Below are positions 9,112 to 18,254 of a stretch of DNA of 64,000 nucleotides, piece after piece. Position 1 is the stretch's first letter, and each line of letters starts with the position of its first letter. This DNA comes from Rahnella ecdela (GTDB lineage: Bacteria > Pseudomonadota > Gammaproteobacteria > Enterobacterales > Enterobacteriaceae), in assembly GCF_019049625.1 (NCBI RefSeq), contig NZ_JAFMOY010000112.1:22949-86948 (forward strand), written 5' to 3'. Both the position numbers and the translations under genes were made by a program. The notes beneath the pieces were generated by a model. It saw only the letters and a program-made list of their open reading frames with translations. It searched no databases and was not told the DNA's origin.

Positions 9112-9765
9112 TCAGTGCCCGCCTTTTGCACAACCCGTCACTTGCGGATAATTGCGGCAAACCAGCATGAGTTTAACTTTCGGTTCAAAGCCTTTGTCCA
9201 GCATGCATTGCTGAACTTTTGCAGCTTTCAGGACGGTCGGAACGAAAGGAACCGAGCCCAACGGTTTCGGGTATCCGCATTCATACATCACCTGTAATGC
9301 GAGCTTGTCATTCTCAGCTGCGTGCGAAAAATGCCGTGAGGCACCCGCTTTACGCCAGCTGATGAGTTGGTATTCATTCCGGCCTGAATCCGGTTTGATC
9401 GGATGAAAACCCTCATCAGCGACAAAAGGCAGCGCTTCGAGCTGTCGCTGACTGAGCGGGTGACCCTGTTGTTTCTCGATGCAGGCAGGGGTGTTTTTGT
9501 AGTAATCGCAAATGTGAAAACCCCCCTTATAGGTAAATCCTTTCCCCTCCATGCACTGGTAATACAGCACCGATTCATTATCGGTAAAAGAAGGTTCCGG
9601 CCCCGGCAGCGGGACGCCGCATTGCCCCATCGCAACACGCGCATCATCTATGGTGCTATTGGGGCGCTGCCACTGCGTTAAATCAGGCGGAGGGGGGCAT
9701 CCGGTGAGCAGAAAAACCGAACCAATCAGTGCAGATGAAGAAACCAGAGAAAAAGAGCGAGGCAT
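9112..9765 (-). CDS. Cysteine-rich lipoprotein with an internal duplication
   Basis: A 217-residue protein with a type II signal peptide; LLTGC gives the lipidated Cys at residue 23. The mature part carries two related modules, roughly residues 40-95 and 150-215. Each has a Cys-Gly-x-Pro start, a QCM-x-x-KGF core and a C-x-x-Y-x-x-x-x-x-C end. No family with a known role is recognised. It is 35 nt upstream of the acyltransferase gene on the same strand, so the two may be co-transcribed. Confidence 0.75.
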   Translation of the reverse strand: MPRSFSLVSSSALIGSVFLLTGCPPPPDLTQWQRPNSTIDDARVAMGQCGVPLPGPEPSFTDNESVLYYQCMEGKGFTYKGGFHICDYYKNTPACIEKQQGHPLSQRQLEALPFVADEGFHPIKPDSGRNEYQLISWRKAGASRHFSHAAENDKLALQVMYECGYPKPLGSVPFVPTVLKAAKVQQCMLDKGFEPKVKLMLVCRNYPQVTGCAKGGH

Positions 9766-9904
9766 AAAAATCCTTTATTTATAATGATGATATAAACGTC
9801 CTTAATTCCCGGCAGGCTCAGGGAGCGAAAAGGGAAAGCATAACTTTAGTCCAGTATCTGGTAACCGACGGATTTTTACATCGCGGGAGAGGAGGAATAA
9901 CACG

Positions 9905-10279
9905 ATGAATGAGGTTCTGGAAGAGATAAAAGCGCTGGAATGCAGCCTTCATGGTGTCAGACGTACAGATGAAAAGTGGCTGGAGAGAGTTTTACATCCG
10001 GACTTTAGGGAAATCACGCGCTCCGGACGGATGGTCGACCGGCAACAGACGGTGGCGTCGCTGACTGCTGAAGCACAAGAATTAAACCTCGAAGCGGACG
10101 ATTTCCATCTACAGATGCTTAATGAAGATTGCGCGATCCTGATGTGTAAAACCTTTACGCGCGCGGGAAATGAAAAGCAGCGTTATACGCTGCGTTCCTC
10201 ATGCTGGAAGAAAGTTGTGGGAACCGGCTGGCAAATGATTTTCCATCAGGGCACGCCAGCAGCTGAAACTGTGGCGTGA
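9905..10279 (+). CDS. DUF4440/SnoaL-like small protein
   Basis: A 124-residue single-domain protein of the NTF2-like fold. The DEKWLERVLHPDFREIT start, the SGRMVDRQQTVASL stretch and the C-terminal WQMIFHQGTP motif are typical of DUF4440 proteins. Known relatives include small hydrolases, isomerases and proteins without catalysis; no substrate can be assigned. GGAGGAAT lies just before the ATG. It is convergent with the DUF1272 gene, with a 14-nt gap. Confidence 0.75.
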   Translation: MNEVLEEIKALECSLHGVRRTDEKWLERVLHPDFREITRSGRMVDRQQTVASLTAEAQELNLEADDFHLQMLNEDCAILMCKTFTRAGNEKQRYTLRSSCWKKVVGTGWQMIFHQGTPAAETVA

Positions 10280-10293
10280 CACTTTTCGCGGAA

Positions 10294-10533
10294 CTAGGAA
10301 GCACAACCTTCTGGCTTAAAGACCCGTGTGGTGGACGCTGGATTGTTTGCCAGTTTATTGGCCGGTCTGCGCGGTCGGGCAACCAGTTCTCCGCCGCAAT
10401 TCGGGCATATCCCGCTGAGTTTATCTTCGGCGCAGGGCACGCAGAATGTGCATTCAAACGAACAAATTCTGGCGTCACCAGCAGGGGGCAAATCAGTGTT
10501 GCAACACTCGCAGTTGGGTCTCAGTTCCAGCAT
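10294..10533 (-). CDS. DUF1272 zinc-ribbon-like protein
   Basis: A 79-residue protein with CxxC-type pairs (CECC, CSFECTFCVPCAE, CPNCGGEL) arranged as in DUF1272, a small predicted metal-binding family of unknown role. The ATG at 10533 is chosen because AAGGAT lies just upstream and because the family begins MLELRPNCE. The open frame runs back to 10590 over the end of the efflux gene upstream. It probably sits at the end of that transcript. Confidence 0.8.
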   Translation of the reverse strand: MLELRPNCECCNTDLPPAGDARICSFECTFCVPCAEDKLSGICPNCGGELVARPRRPANKLANNPASTTRVFKPEGCAS

Positions 10534-10564
10534 AGAATTTATCCTTAATCCGTACAGGTAGGTT

Positions 10565-11983
10565 TCAGCCATTCTGCAGGTTCGCAGCACTCTTTCGCAA
10601 GCGGCTCACGCTGATTACAATCGCCAGCACCGTCGCAATCACGGCGCCCCACAGACTTAACTGCACGGCGTGAGCTTCCTGAAGGGTATTTTGGGCGGCG
10701 AAGACTGACAAGATAACCCCGACAAGTGCGGCGCCGAGGCACTGGCCAAAGGTGCGCATGATAGCCAGTACGCCGGATGCATAGCCGCTGTTTTCACGCG
10801 AAGCGTTGGAGAGCATTTCGCGGTTATTCGGGCTCTGGAAGCAACCGAAGCCCACCCCGCAGATAAAGCTTCTCAGGCCGATATCCCAGACTTGCGCATG
10901 TTCTGGCAGTTGCGCCAGCAGTAATAATCCCACCGCAAAAACGCACAGTCCGATGGTGGAGATAATAGCCGCCGGAAAACGGTCGGCATAACGTCCGGCA
11001 TGCGGCGCGGCCAGAATGATCCCCAGCGGCCAAGAGGTGAAAAGCAGCGCGGAGACAAAAGCGCTATAGCCGTACACGCTCTGGAAGAGGAACGGCAGCG
11101 CGACGAAGGTGATCCCCTGACTGACAAATGATGCCAGAGACGTCAGCGCCGCCAGTGTAAAGCGAGAAGAGGAGAACATGCCTAACGGCAGCAAGGGTTT
11201 AGGTGCGCGGCGCTGACGCCACACAAAGGCCATACCGGAGATCACCGCGATAAGCCCGAAGGAGAGGGCGGTGATAAGTTCGTGAGCACCGGGATGAGAG
11301 AACGAATCTGCCGCCATAATCAGCGCACCGAGCGCAACGGCTGACAGCACCGCACCGGAAACATCAAACGGAGATTTCGTCGCAGCCGGATTAGCCGGAA
11401 CCACGCGCAGGGTGAGGATAATGGCAATCACCCCCAGCGGAATATTAATGGCGAACAGCCATTGCCAGCTCATCGCCGACAGTATGGTTCCGCCCAGCAC
11501 CGGCGCTATCGCCGTGCTGGTGGCGATAATCAGCGCGTTCAGGCCAAGGATGCGCCCGAGCAGCCGGTTGGGAAAAACGGAGCGCAAAATGGCCGGTCCG
11601 ATACTCAGCGTGGCGGCTGCGCCGACGCCCTGAAGCACCCGCATGACGATCAGCACATCGAGAGAAGATGACAGTGCGCAGCCCAGAGAAGCCAGGGTAA
11701 ACACGCTCAGTCCGGCGGTAAACAGTGAGCGAAAGCCGATGTGGCTGGCAAGCGCAGCGAAAATCGCCAGCGTCATAGATGCTGAGAGCAGATACCCGTT
11801 CGATACCCAGACGGCAGCCCCCGAAGAAATGTTCAGCGCCCGTGCGATTTGCGGCAGGGCAATATTGACCATCGAGCCATCGAAAACGGCCATCGTTGCC
11901 ATGGTCATGACGGCGGCCATCGCCAGCCCGCGCTCGCGCCCTGGTAATCCTTCGTCGCCCGGTTTATCAGAAAATAATTCCAT
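10565..11983 (-). CDS. DHA2-family MFS drug exporter (14 TM)
   Basis: A 472-residue MFS protein of the EmrB/QacA/SmvA type. Residues 20-45 hold the family start (FDGSMVNIALPQIARAL), motif C is near ATSTAIAPVLGGTI, and about 14 hydrophobic segments can be counted. Members are proton antiporters that export cationic or hydrophobic drugs at the inner membrane. It is divergent from a LysR regulator with ~138 bp between starts, the usual layout for a regulator of its neighbour. Substrate unknown; SmvA-like quaternary-ammonium export is one possibility. Confidence 0.85.
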   Translation of the reverse strand: MELFSDKPGDEGLPGRERGLAMAAVMTMATMAVFDGSMVNIALPQIARALNISSGAAVWVSNGYLLSASMTLAIFAALASHIGFRSLFTAGLSVFTLASLGCALSSSLDVLIVMRVLQGVGAAATLSIGPAILRSVFPNRLLGRILGLNALIIATSTAIAPVLGGTILSAMSWQWLFAINIPLGVIAIILTLRVVPANPAATKSPFDVSGAVLSAVALGALIMAADSFSHPGAHELITALSFGLIAVISGMAFVWRQRRAPKPLLPLGMFSSSRFTLAALTSLASFVSQGITFVALPFLFQSVYGYSAFVSALLFTSWPLGIILAAPHAGRYADRFPAAIISTIGLCVFAVGLLLLAQLPEHAQVWDIGLRSFICGVGFGCFQSPNNREMLSNASRENSGYASGVLAIMRTFGQCLGAALVGVILSVFAAQNTLQEAHAVQLSLWGAVIATVLAIVISVSRLRKSAANLQNG

Positions 11984-12121
11984 TACGCTTCACTTCTCTT
12001 TTTTGCTGTTGAGTGCAGCAACTATACCTGCGGGTAACAGAGTGCGGAAGGCGCAGCATCTGCACTTAATACCTGCACGAGACGCCTTATATTAGCCTGA
12101 AAAACAGGCTACACTGCCGCG

Positions 12122-13030
12122 ATGACTGAACCTGATCTGAATTTACTTATTGCGCTTGATGTGCTGCTGGCTGAAGGCAGTGTGGCCGGTGCTGCGCGGC
12201 GTCTGGGATTGAGCGCTTCGGCGATGAGCCGCACACTCGGTCGCCTGCGTGATACCACCGGCGACCCGCTGCTGGTGCGCGCCGGACGAAATATGGTGCT
12301 GACGCCTTACGCGGAGGAAATCCGCCAGCGCACGCAAAATGCGGCCTTTGAGGCACGCGCGCTGTTACGGCCATCCTCCGCAGATTTTAATCTGGCCACA
12401 CTTGAACGTACTTTTCTGATCCGTTCCAACGACGGTTTTGTGGTGGCCTTTGGTGCCGCGATGATTGCCGCCGCCGCGCAAATTGCTCCTTCTGTGTGTT
12501 TGCGATTTATGCCAAAACCAGAAAAAACGTCCAATGCGTTGCGGGAAGGTCGGGTCGATCTTGAGATAGGTGTTTTAGGCGACATGGGTCCGGAAATTTG
12601 TTTACAGACATTGTTCTGCGACAGATTTATGGGCGTGGTGAGAAAAGGGCATCCGCTGGCGGCTGAGAAAGAGCTTACCGCGGACGATTATGTGTCTTTC
12701 GGGCATGTTGTCGTGTCGCGGCGTAACAAAACCTACGGGCCGGTGGATGACGCGCTGGCCGAAGTGGGATTGAAACGAAAAATCGCCGCCATCGTGCCGG
12801 GGTTTTCTGCCGCGCTGGCGATTGCCCAACACTCCGACCTGGTGGCGCTGATCCCCGCCTCGTTCCTTATCGCTGAGCTAGACCGTTTATATGTGTTTGA
12901 ACTGCCAGTAAAAACCCGGGAAATCACTATCTCTCAGATGTGGCATCCGCGTTCAGAGGTCGACCCCGCGCACCGTTGGCTGCGACAGCTGGTGCTGAAT
13001 GTGAGCCGGACGAGCATGAATAAGGGATAA
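12122..13030 (+). CDS. LysR-family transcriptional regulator
   Basis: A 302-residue LysR protein. The N-terminal winged helix-turn-helix starts with LNLLIALDVLLAEGSVAGAARRLGLS, and the substrate-binding domain runs from about residue 90 to the end. It is transcribed away from the DHA2 exporter and probably controls it. The inducer is not predictable. Confidence 0.88.
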   Translation: MTEPDLNLLIALDVLLAEGSVAGAARRLGLSASAMSRTLGRLRDTTGDPLLVRAGRNMVLTPYAEEIRQRTQNAAFEARALLRPSSADFNLATLERTFLIRSNDGFVVAFGAAMIAAAAQIAPSVCLRFMPKPEKTSNALREGRVDLEIGVLGDMGPEICLQTLFCDRFMGVVRKGHPLAAEKELTADDYVSFGHVVVSRRNKTYGPVDDALAEVGLKRKIAAIVPGFSAALAIAQHSDLVALIPASFLIAELDRLYVFELPVKTREITISQMWHPRSEVDPAHRWLRQLVLNVSRTSMNKG

Positions 13031-13104
13031 GATATCTACTCTGCCATTGAACAGCAGGCATGAATGCTCCGATTTCCTTTAACAGAAGGTCCCTGGATGA
13101 AATA

Positions 13105-14178
13105 TCACCCTTTTACAGCAGCCTTAATATCATTTTGAAAAGCCTCTCCTTTAGACAAAAGACTTTCTTTCTTAAGGTCTTCGGCACTTTTTACTGCTAC
13201 AAGCATGTAATAAGGGGGCGCGTCGGTGCACTTAAGCCGTGAAAAAGCGTATTCATAATTCTGGGGTATAGCCATTCTGTAATCACCTGGTCCCACAGTT
13301 ATAAATAGAGCGCCTGGCCTGCCTGGGATTACCATGTATTGTTTGTTGCAATAGAAAGTTGTCCGTGAATCGAGAGGCATTGTCCTGTGGAATACATATT
13401 TCATGACGATATTGGTGTTAACGGTATAAGCAATGAAAACTATGTAGCCGATACTAAAACATGTCAGGAATATAGTGGGTGCGTGTTGCTTAGGTAGGAG
13501 GCGTCTCCCAAAGCGAAGCCGTTTCTCTTTGAGGTTCAATGACATGAGAGGTAATGTTATAAACACAAAGAGCGCGCTAAACATAAGGCTGTAGAGTAGG
13601 GCTGCGTAACCTAATACACTGACTTTATTGACTGTTTGCTCATAGGGTATATCACTTGCCTCCATCATTATGCTTCTGGCCAGAAAGTAACAATAGGTGG
13701 AAATCAAAATCCAGGAAAATTTCAAAACATTCGTGGAGAATTTTATGATTAATTTATATTTTTCGTCGAGATGTGATATCAGGTAATAAAGTGAAAAGTA
13801 CATGCTCAACAGAGTCACGACACTGAGCGTCCCTATCATTGTCGCGGATGCGGAATGCCAAAATTTTATTACGACGCAAGTGATGAAAAAAGAGCAAATT
13901 GAGCTGAGGCTCAATAAACTGATTATTTGATTTTGAGTATAGAAAAGCCTGGCCTTCCTTGGCTGTTTTTTGAAAAACTTTCTGGTAAATAACTCCCGGA
14001 TCTTACTCCGTGGAATTTTTTTCCAAATAAAATAACCTAAACAAGCCAGAACACCTGTTATTGCAATGATATTGAATAAATAATTGTTTCTCGGGGTTAT
14101 GACTAAAACAGAAAGATAAATAAGAATGACTTGCAAACGAAAAGCTAAAGTTAAAAGCGATGCTTTGGATTTTTGCAT
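13105..14178 (-). CDS. Unknown multi-pass membrane protein
   Basis: A 357-residue protein with no recognised family. Hydrophobic segments cover about residues 10-50, 85-165 and 180-260; the last ~100 residues are soluble, with a FYCNKQYMVIPGRPG stretch. The gene is visibly AT-richer than its neighbours and uses many AAA/ATT/TTA codons, consistent with acquisition. The ATG at 14178 is chosen; a TTG four codons earlier abuts GAGGGAG. It lies alone between the LysR gene (convergent) and exoX. Topology suggests an inner-membrane protein with a C-terminal periplasmic or cytoplasmic domain. Confidence 0.7.
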   Translation of the reverse strand: MQKSKASLLTLAFRLQVILIYLSVLVITPRNNYLFNIIAITGVLACLGYFIWKKIPRSKIRELFTRKFFKKQPRKARLFYTQNQIISLLSLSSICSFFITCVVIKFWHSASATMIGTLSVVTLLSMYFSLYYLISHLDEKYKLIIKFSTNVLKFSWILISTYCYFLARSIMMEASDIPYEQTVNKVSVLGYAALLYSLMFSALFVFITLPLMSLNLKEKRLRFGRRLLPKQHAPTIFLTCFSIGYIVFIAYTVNTNIVMKYVFHRTMPLDSRTTFYCNKQYMVIPGRPGALFITVGPGDYRMAIPQNYEYAFSRLKCTDAPPYYMLVAVKSAEDLKKESLLSKGEAFQNDIKAAVKG

Positions 14179-14340
14179 TGAACGGATCAACTCCCTCTAT
14201 GGTTTGTGCCGGGTGAAGGTTTAAGACAGCATTTGCTCAATTCAATCGCTCAGCTGCGATTTTGACCACTTTTTACCGGCTACCTCAGGTTAGGGTAACC
14301 GGCGGTGAACAGATGCCGGGAAATATCATAAATTCAGAGG

Positions 14341-15003
14341 TTATTGCCCTTCCAGATAATGTTTTAAAGTCAGGCGTAAATCAGGGGGTAATTCCTTGAT
14401 GTTATTCAGCATCCAGCGCAGATAACCCGGATCATCTTCGGCGATTTCTGCAATTTTCTTCCCGCGATATTTTCCAAACATCATGGTGCTGACCAGTGCC
14501 GGGCGGCCGGTAATAGTCACCATTTCTTCCGGTGTCCAGCCGGATTCATCCATAATACGGATGAGTAACGCGGCCGTGATATAGCAGTCAAACAGCGCGC
14601 GGTGATGATGCAAATCGGCAGGTGTGGCCACTTCCAGCTTAAGGGATTTATAAAGCGCCATATTGCTGTACTTAATCCCCGGCCATAAACGACGCGCCAG
14701 TTTCACGGTACAAATCCATTCACCTGACAGTTCAGGCAGCATACGCTGGTCAAAACTGGCGTTGTGCGCAACGTAATACTGGCTGCCGTGATAACGGGGA
14801 ATGATCTCCTCAATCCACGGTTTATCGGCCACCATCGCTTCGGTAATTTTGTGGATAGCCATCGCCTGATGACCGATTGGGCGGTCAGGGCGCACCAGAT
14901 CACTCATCGGATTAACGATCTTCCCGTTTTCGATATCTACGGAGGCCACTTCCACCACGCCACCCTGCAATCCGCAGGTTTCCGTATCAATAACACGCAA
15001 CAT
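14341..15003 (-). CDS. exoX: Exodeoxyribonuclease X
   Basis: A 220-residue DnaQ-superfamily 3'-5' exonuclease. Motif Exo I is IDTETCGL (DxE near the N-terminus), Exo II is in AHNASFD and Exo III is in HHHRALFDCY. The C-terminal FGKYRGKKI motif and HYLEGQ end match E. coli ExoX. It degrades single- and double-stranded DNA 3'-5' and contributes to mismatch repair and repair synthesis. Length equals the E. coli protein. Not obviously linked to the neighbours. Confidence 0.95.
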   Translation of the reverse strand: MLRVIDTETCGLQGGVVEVASVDIENGKIVNPMSDLVRPDRPIGHQAMAIHKITEAMVADKPWIEEIIPRYHGSQYYVAHNASFDQRMLPELSGEWICTVKLARRLWPGIKYSNMALYKSLKLEVATPADLHHHRALFDCYITAALLIRIMDESGWTPEEMVTITGRPALVSTMMFGKYRGKKIAEIAEDDPGYLRWMLNNIKELPPDLRLTLKHYLEGQ

Positions 15004-15403
15004 TTTGTACTCCGGCTGATCACCAAACTCTTTCTGATAAGGCTAGCCTAACGGAATGAACTCCCGGTGCCCACTTCTCTGATCACAACTTTTTGCATCA
15101 CATACAAGCGGGTAATTTCACCCCACATTTACTCCGTCTATTTCTTGTACAGATCACACTTCCCGTCGCTTTCGTGAAAATGCTCACATTCCCCCGTGCA
15201 GATGCCCAAACAAACGCGGAAATTTTCGGCTTTTAGCCGTGGAAATGCATCTGAAAACTGGTTAAGTTCAATAATGAAACGCTATTTTATTATTGTTGGA
15301 TTGTGGTTTCGATGAAGTGTGAGAGGGCTCACATAGCGGAAGAAACAGCAATTCCGGCGCGCCCTGAAGGGCGTTAACTCACTCAGTAATGGCAGGTATC
15401 GCT
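15004..15403. other. Intergenic control region between exoX and the enolase/ABC operon
   Basis: About 400 bp between divergent genes. It contains the CRP-type palindrome described separately and AT-rich DNA (15270-15310) suited to promoters. No gene is seen. Confidence 0.6.
15318..15333. promoter_or_regulatory. CRP-type binding site
   Basis: TGTGA-N6-TCACA with both half-sites perfect, in the wider context AAGTGTGAGAGGGCTCACAT. It lies ~71-86 bp before the enolase-family start. A CRP activation role for the operon downstream is inferred from position and the perfect core. Confidence 0.75.
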
Positions 15404-16558
15404 GTGAAAATACGTTCTGTTGAAGTTTCTGTTTTTACTTATCCGACCCGTCGCGTTTCTGACAGCGCGGGTCATTCGCATCCGGGTGAAGAAAGTCAGG
15501 CAAAAATGGCGATGCTGACCATCACGACTAACGAAGGCGACTGCGGCTATTCGTTCGCGCCGCCTGAAGTTGTGCGTCCGCACGTCGTGAACGCCTTTTT
15601 TAGAAAAGTATTGGTGGGCCAGAATCCGTTCGACCGTGAACGCCTGTGGCAGGATCTGGTTCACTGGCAGCGCGGCAGTGCGCATCAGCTGACCGAAAGG
15701 GCGCTGTCGTTTGTCGAACAGGCCTTGTGGGATTTGATTGGCCGCAAACTCAAGATGCCGGTGCACAAATTGCTGGGTGGATTCCGCGAAAAGGTTCCGG
15801 CGTACGGCAGCACTATGTGTGGCGATGAGCTGAAAGGTGGATTATCGACGCCGGATGAATTCGGCCAGTTTGCTGAAAAGCTGGTGGCGCGTGGTTATCA
15901 GGCCATCAAGCTGCACACCTGGATGCCGCCGGTGGCGTTTGCGCCAGACCCCAAAATGGACATCAAAGCCTGCGCCGCCGTGCGTGAAGCGGTCGGACCG
16001 GACATTGAACTGATGCTCGACGGCTATCACTGGTACAGCCGCAGTCAGGCGCTGACCATTGGTAAAGCGCTGGAAAAACTCAACTTCGCGTGGTTTGAAG
16101 AGCCGATGGAAGAAGAGAGCATGGCGTCCTACGCGTGGCTGGCGGAAAACCTGTCGATTGACGTGATCGGGCCGGAAAGTCTCGGCGGTAAACATCACAG
16201 CCGTGCGGACTGGGTGAAAGCCGGTGCCTGCGACATTTTACGTGCCGGAGCTAATGGCGTCGGCGGTATATCGCCGTGCATGAAAGTCGCCAGTCTGGCA
16301 GAAGCCTTTGGCATGGACTGCGAAGTCCACGGCAACGGCGCGGCGAGTCTGGCAGTGGTCGGTGCCATCCGCAACTGTCGCTGGTATGAACGCGGGCTGC
16401 TGCATCCGTTCCTTGAATATGACGAACCGGCGGCGTACCTGAACAGCATCGTCGACCCGATGGACGAACAGGGTTTTGTTCATCTTTCTGACCGCCCTGG
16501 CCTGGGTGAGGACATCAATTTTGATTACATAGAAACCCATACCGTCAGCCGCGACTGA
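15404..16558 (+). CDS. Enolase-superfamily (mandelate racemase/muconate lactonizing-like) enzyme
   Basis: About 384 residues with the enolase-superfamily capping domain and barrel. Numbered from the ATG at 15389, the metal ligands are Asp211 (MLDGYHW), Glu237 (WFEEPM) and Glu263 (GPESLGG). Lys174 and His176 lie in IKLHTW where many members have KxK, and His314 sits in EVHGNG. The Asp that normally pairs with that His appears as Gly287 in LRAGANGVGGI, so the usual His-Asp dyad is altered. Reaction (dehydratase or epimerase of a sugar acid or related substrate) not assignable. The GTG at 15404 has an upstream AGG; the ATG at 15389 lacks one. First gene of an operon with a family-5 ABC importer. 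Confidence 0.85.
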   Translation: MKIRSVEVSVFTYPTRRVSDSAGHSHPGEESQAKMAMLTITTNEGDCGYSFAPPEVVRPHVVNAFFRKVLVGQNPFDRERLWQDLVHWQRGSAHQLTERALSFVEQALWDLIGRKLKMPVHKLLGGFREKVPAYGSTMCGDELKGGLSTPDEFGQFAEKLVARGYQAIKLHTWMPPVAFAPDPKMDIKACAAVREAVGPDIELMLDGYHWYSRSQALTIGKALEKLNFAWFEEPMEEESMASYAWLAENLSIDVIGPESLGGKHHSRADWVKAGACDILRAGANGVGGISPCMKVASLAEAFGMDCEVHGNGAASLAVVGAIRNCRWYERGLLHPFLEYDEPAAYLNSIVDPMDEQGFVHLSDRPGLGEDINFDYIETHTVSRD

Positions 16559-16610
16559 CCTGCGGGCAGATAAAAATAATAAACCTCTGACTCTACCCGG
16601 AAGGTACATC

Positions 16611-18254
16611 ATGAACTCTGGCAAAACGTGGGGCGCGTGGATATTCGCGCTCCTGCTGATGGCCGCTGGCGGGACGGCGCAGGCGAAAACGCCCCCCGAC
16701 CAGCTGATCATCGGCATGAACATGAATAACCTGTTAACGCTCGACCCCGCAGCGATGACCGGCAATGACATTGTCGGTATCGTGGTCAATCTTTACGACC
16801 CGCTGATTGAGCTCGACCCGCAACAACTCACCAATGTGCGACCGGCGCTGGCGACCTCGTGGGAGGTCAACGACGCCCGCAATCTCATCACGTTTCATCT
16901 GCGCGACGGCGTGAAATTCCACTCGGGCAATCCGGTCACCGCCGACGATGTGGTCTGGTCGATGCGCCGCATTCTTCATCTGAATCTGGCGCAGGCATCC
17001 GTGTGGAAATCCTATGGTTTCAGCAAAAAGAATGTCGATGAAATGGTGCGATCGCCGTCTCCAGGTATTGTCGAAATTCAGCTACCTAAACCCAACGATC
17101 CGAAACTGGTGATTTATTCGCTGGCGGCGCTCGGCAGCGTGGTGGCGTTAGACCGCAAAACCGTGCAGGCCCATGAAGTGAACGGCGACTGGGGCAACCG
17201 CTGGCTGACCACCAACGAAGCCGGTTCCGGACCGTTTCGTCTCGATAACTGGCAGGCGAAAGACGTGCTGAACATGAGCCGTAATCCGCTGTACTGGCGT
17301 GGCGAACCGAAATTATCGCGCGTCGTCTTCCGCCATTTTCAGGAGTCCCAGACCCTGCGCCTGATGATTGAAAAAGGTGACCTGGATATTGCCAATAACA
17401 TGGCGGTATCGGACGTTACCGCACTCAGCCATGACCCGGCGATGCAGGTCGATCAGGTGAAAAAAGGCACCATTTATTACGTGGCGATGAGCATGAAAGA
17501 GCCGCATTTCGCCAACCCGAAAGTGCGCGAGGCGGTGCGCTATCTGATTGATTATCAGGGCATCGGCAAAGCACTGATGAACGGTTACGGCATTGTGCAT
17601 CAACGGCCGATTCAGGTTGGAATGCCTGCGACGCTGCCGGATCCCGGTTACCAGCTCGACATCCCGCGCGCCAAAGCCCTGCTGGCAGACGCCGGTTATC
17701 CCGACGGTTTTGATACCACGCTGCGGGTGCTGGCCGATCAGCCGTTCCTCAATATCGCGATTGCCGTGCAGTCCACGCTGATGCAGGCGGGCATTCGCGC
17801 CAAAATCGTTACCGGCACCGGCAACCAGATTTACGGCGCAATGCGTGAGCGTAAGTTCGACATGCTGGTCGGGCGCGGCGGCAGTGGCGTGGAACCGCAT
17901 CCGCACTCCAGCCTGCGGGCGCTGGTGTATAACCCCGATAACAGTGACGCCGCGCGATTAACCAATTTTCAGGGCTGGCGCACCGGTTTTTACGACAAAC
18001 AGCTGAATGCGGATATCGATCATGCGCTGCTGGAACGTGATCCTGAAAAACAGAAGCAGGATTACTTCGCCATTCAGGAACGCTACGACGCGCTGATCCC
18101 GGCGCTGGTGCCGGTCTCGCAGATGGTCGATTCCATTGTGGTGCGCAGGGACGTCAAAAACTATCTGCCGCACCCTTCCGCAACCACGTTCCTGCGCGAC
18201 GTCTGGAAAGATGATCCCGCTGACGCCCAGCCAACCGGAGGTAAAGGATTATGA
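16611..18254 (+). CDS. ABC importer, family-5 substrate-binding protein
   Basis: A 547-residue periplasmic binding protein of the DppA/OppA/SBP_bac_5 family. The signal peptide ends near AQA (residue ~25). Family motifs include LATSWEVNDARNLITFHLRDGVKF as separate short pieces (ATSWEV, GVKFHSGNPVTADDV), SGPFRLDNW and the C-terminal ERYDALIPALVP. It delivers its ligand to the permeases encoded directly downstream. Family-5 proteins bind peptides, opines, glycosides or metal chelates; the adjacent enolase-type gene hints at a carboxylate-bearing ligand. AAGG lies 6 nt before the ATG. Stop overlaps the next start (ATGA). Confidence 0.92.
   Translation: MNSGKTWGAWIFALLLMAAGGTAQAKTPPDQLIIGMNMNNLLTLDPAAMTGNDIVGIVVNLYDPLIELDPQQLTNVRPALATSWEVNDARNLITFHLRDGVKFHSGNPVTADDVVWSMRRILHLNLAQASVWKSYGFSKKNVDEMVRSPSPGIVEIQLPKPNDPKLVIYSLAALGSVVALDRKTVQAHEVNGDWGNRWLTTNEAGSGPFRLDNWQAKDVLNMSRNPLYWRGEPKLSRVVFRHFQESQTLRLMIEKGDLDIANNMAVSDVTALSHDPAMQVDQVKKGTIYYVAMSMKEPHFANPKVREAVRYLIDYQGIGKALMNGYGIVHQRPIQVGMPATLPDPGYQLDIPRAKALLADAGYPDGFDTTLRVLADQPFLNIAIAVQSTLMQAGIRAKIVTGTGNQIYGAMRERKFDMLVGRGGSGVEPHPHSSLRALVYNPDNSDAARLTNFQGWRTGFYDKQLNADIDHALLERDPEKQKQDYFAIQERYDALIPALVPVSQMVDSIVVRRDVKNYLPHPSATTFLRDVWKDDPADAQPTGGKGL

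Noticed and set aside
14270..14310. Inverted repeat downstream of exoX as terminator
   Set aside because: The stem is imperfect and no T-run follows on the exoX strand.
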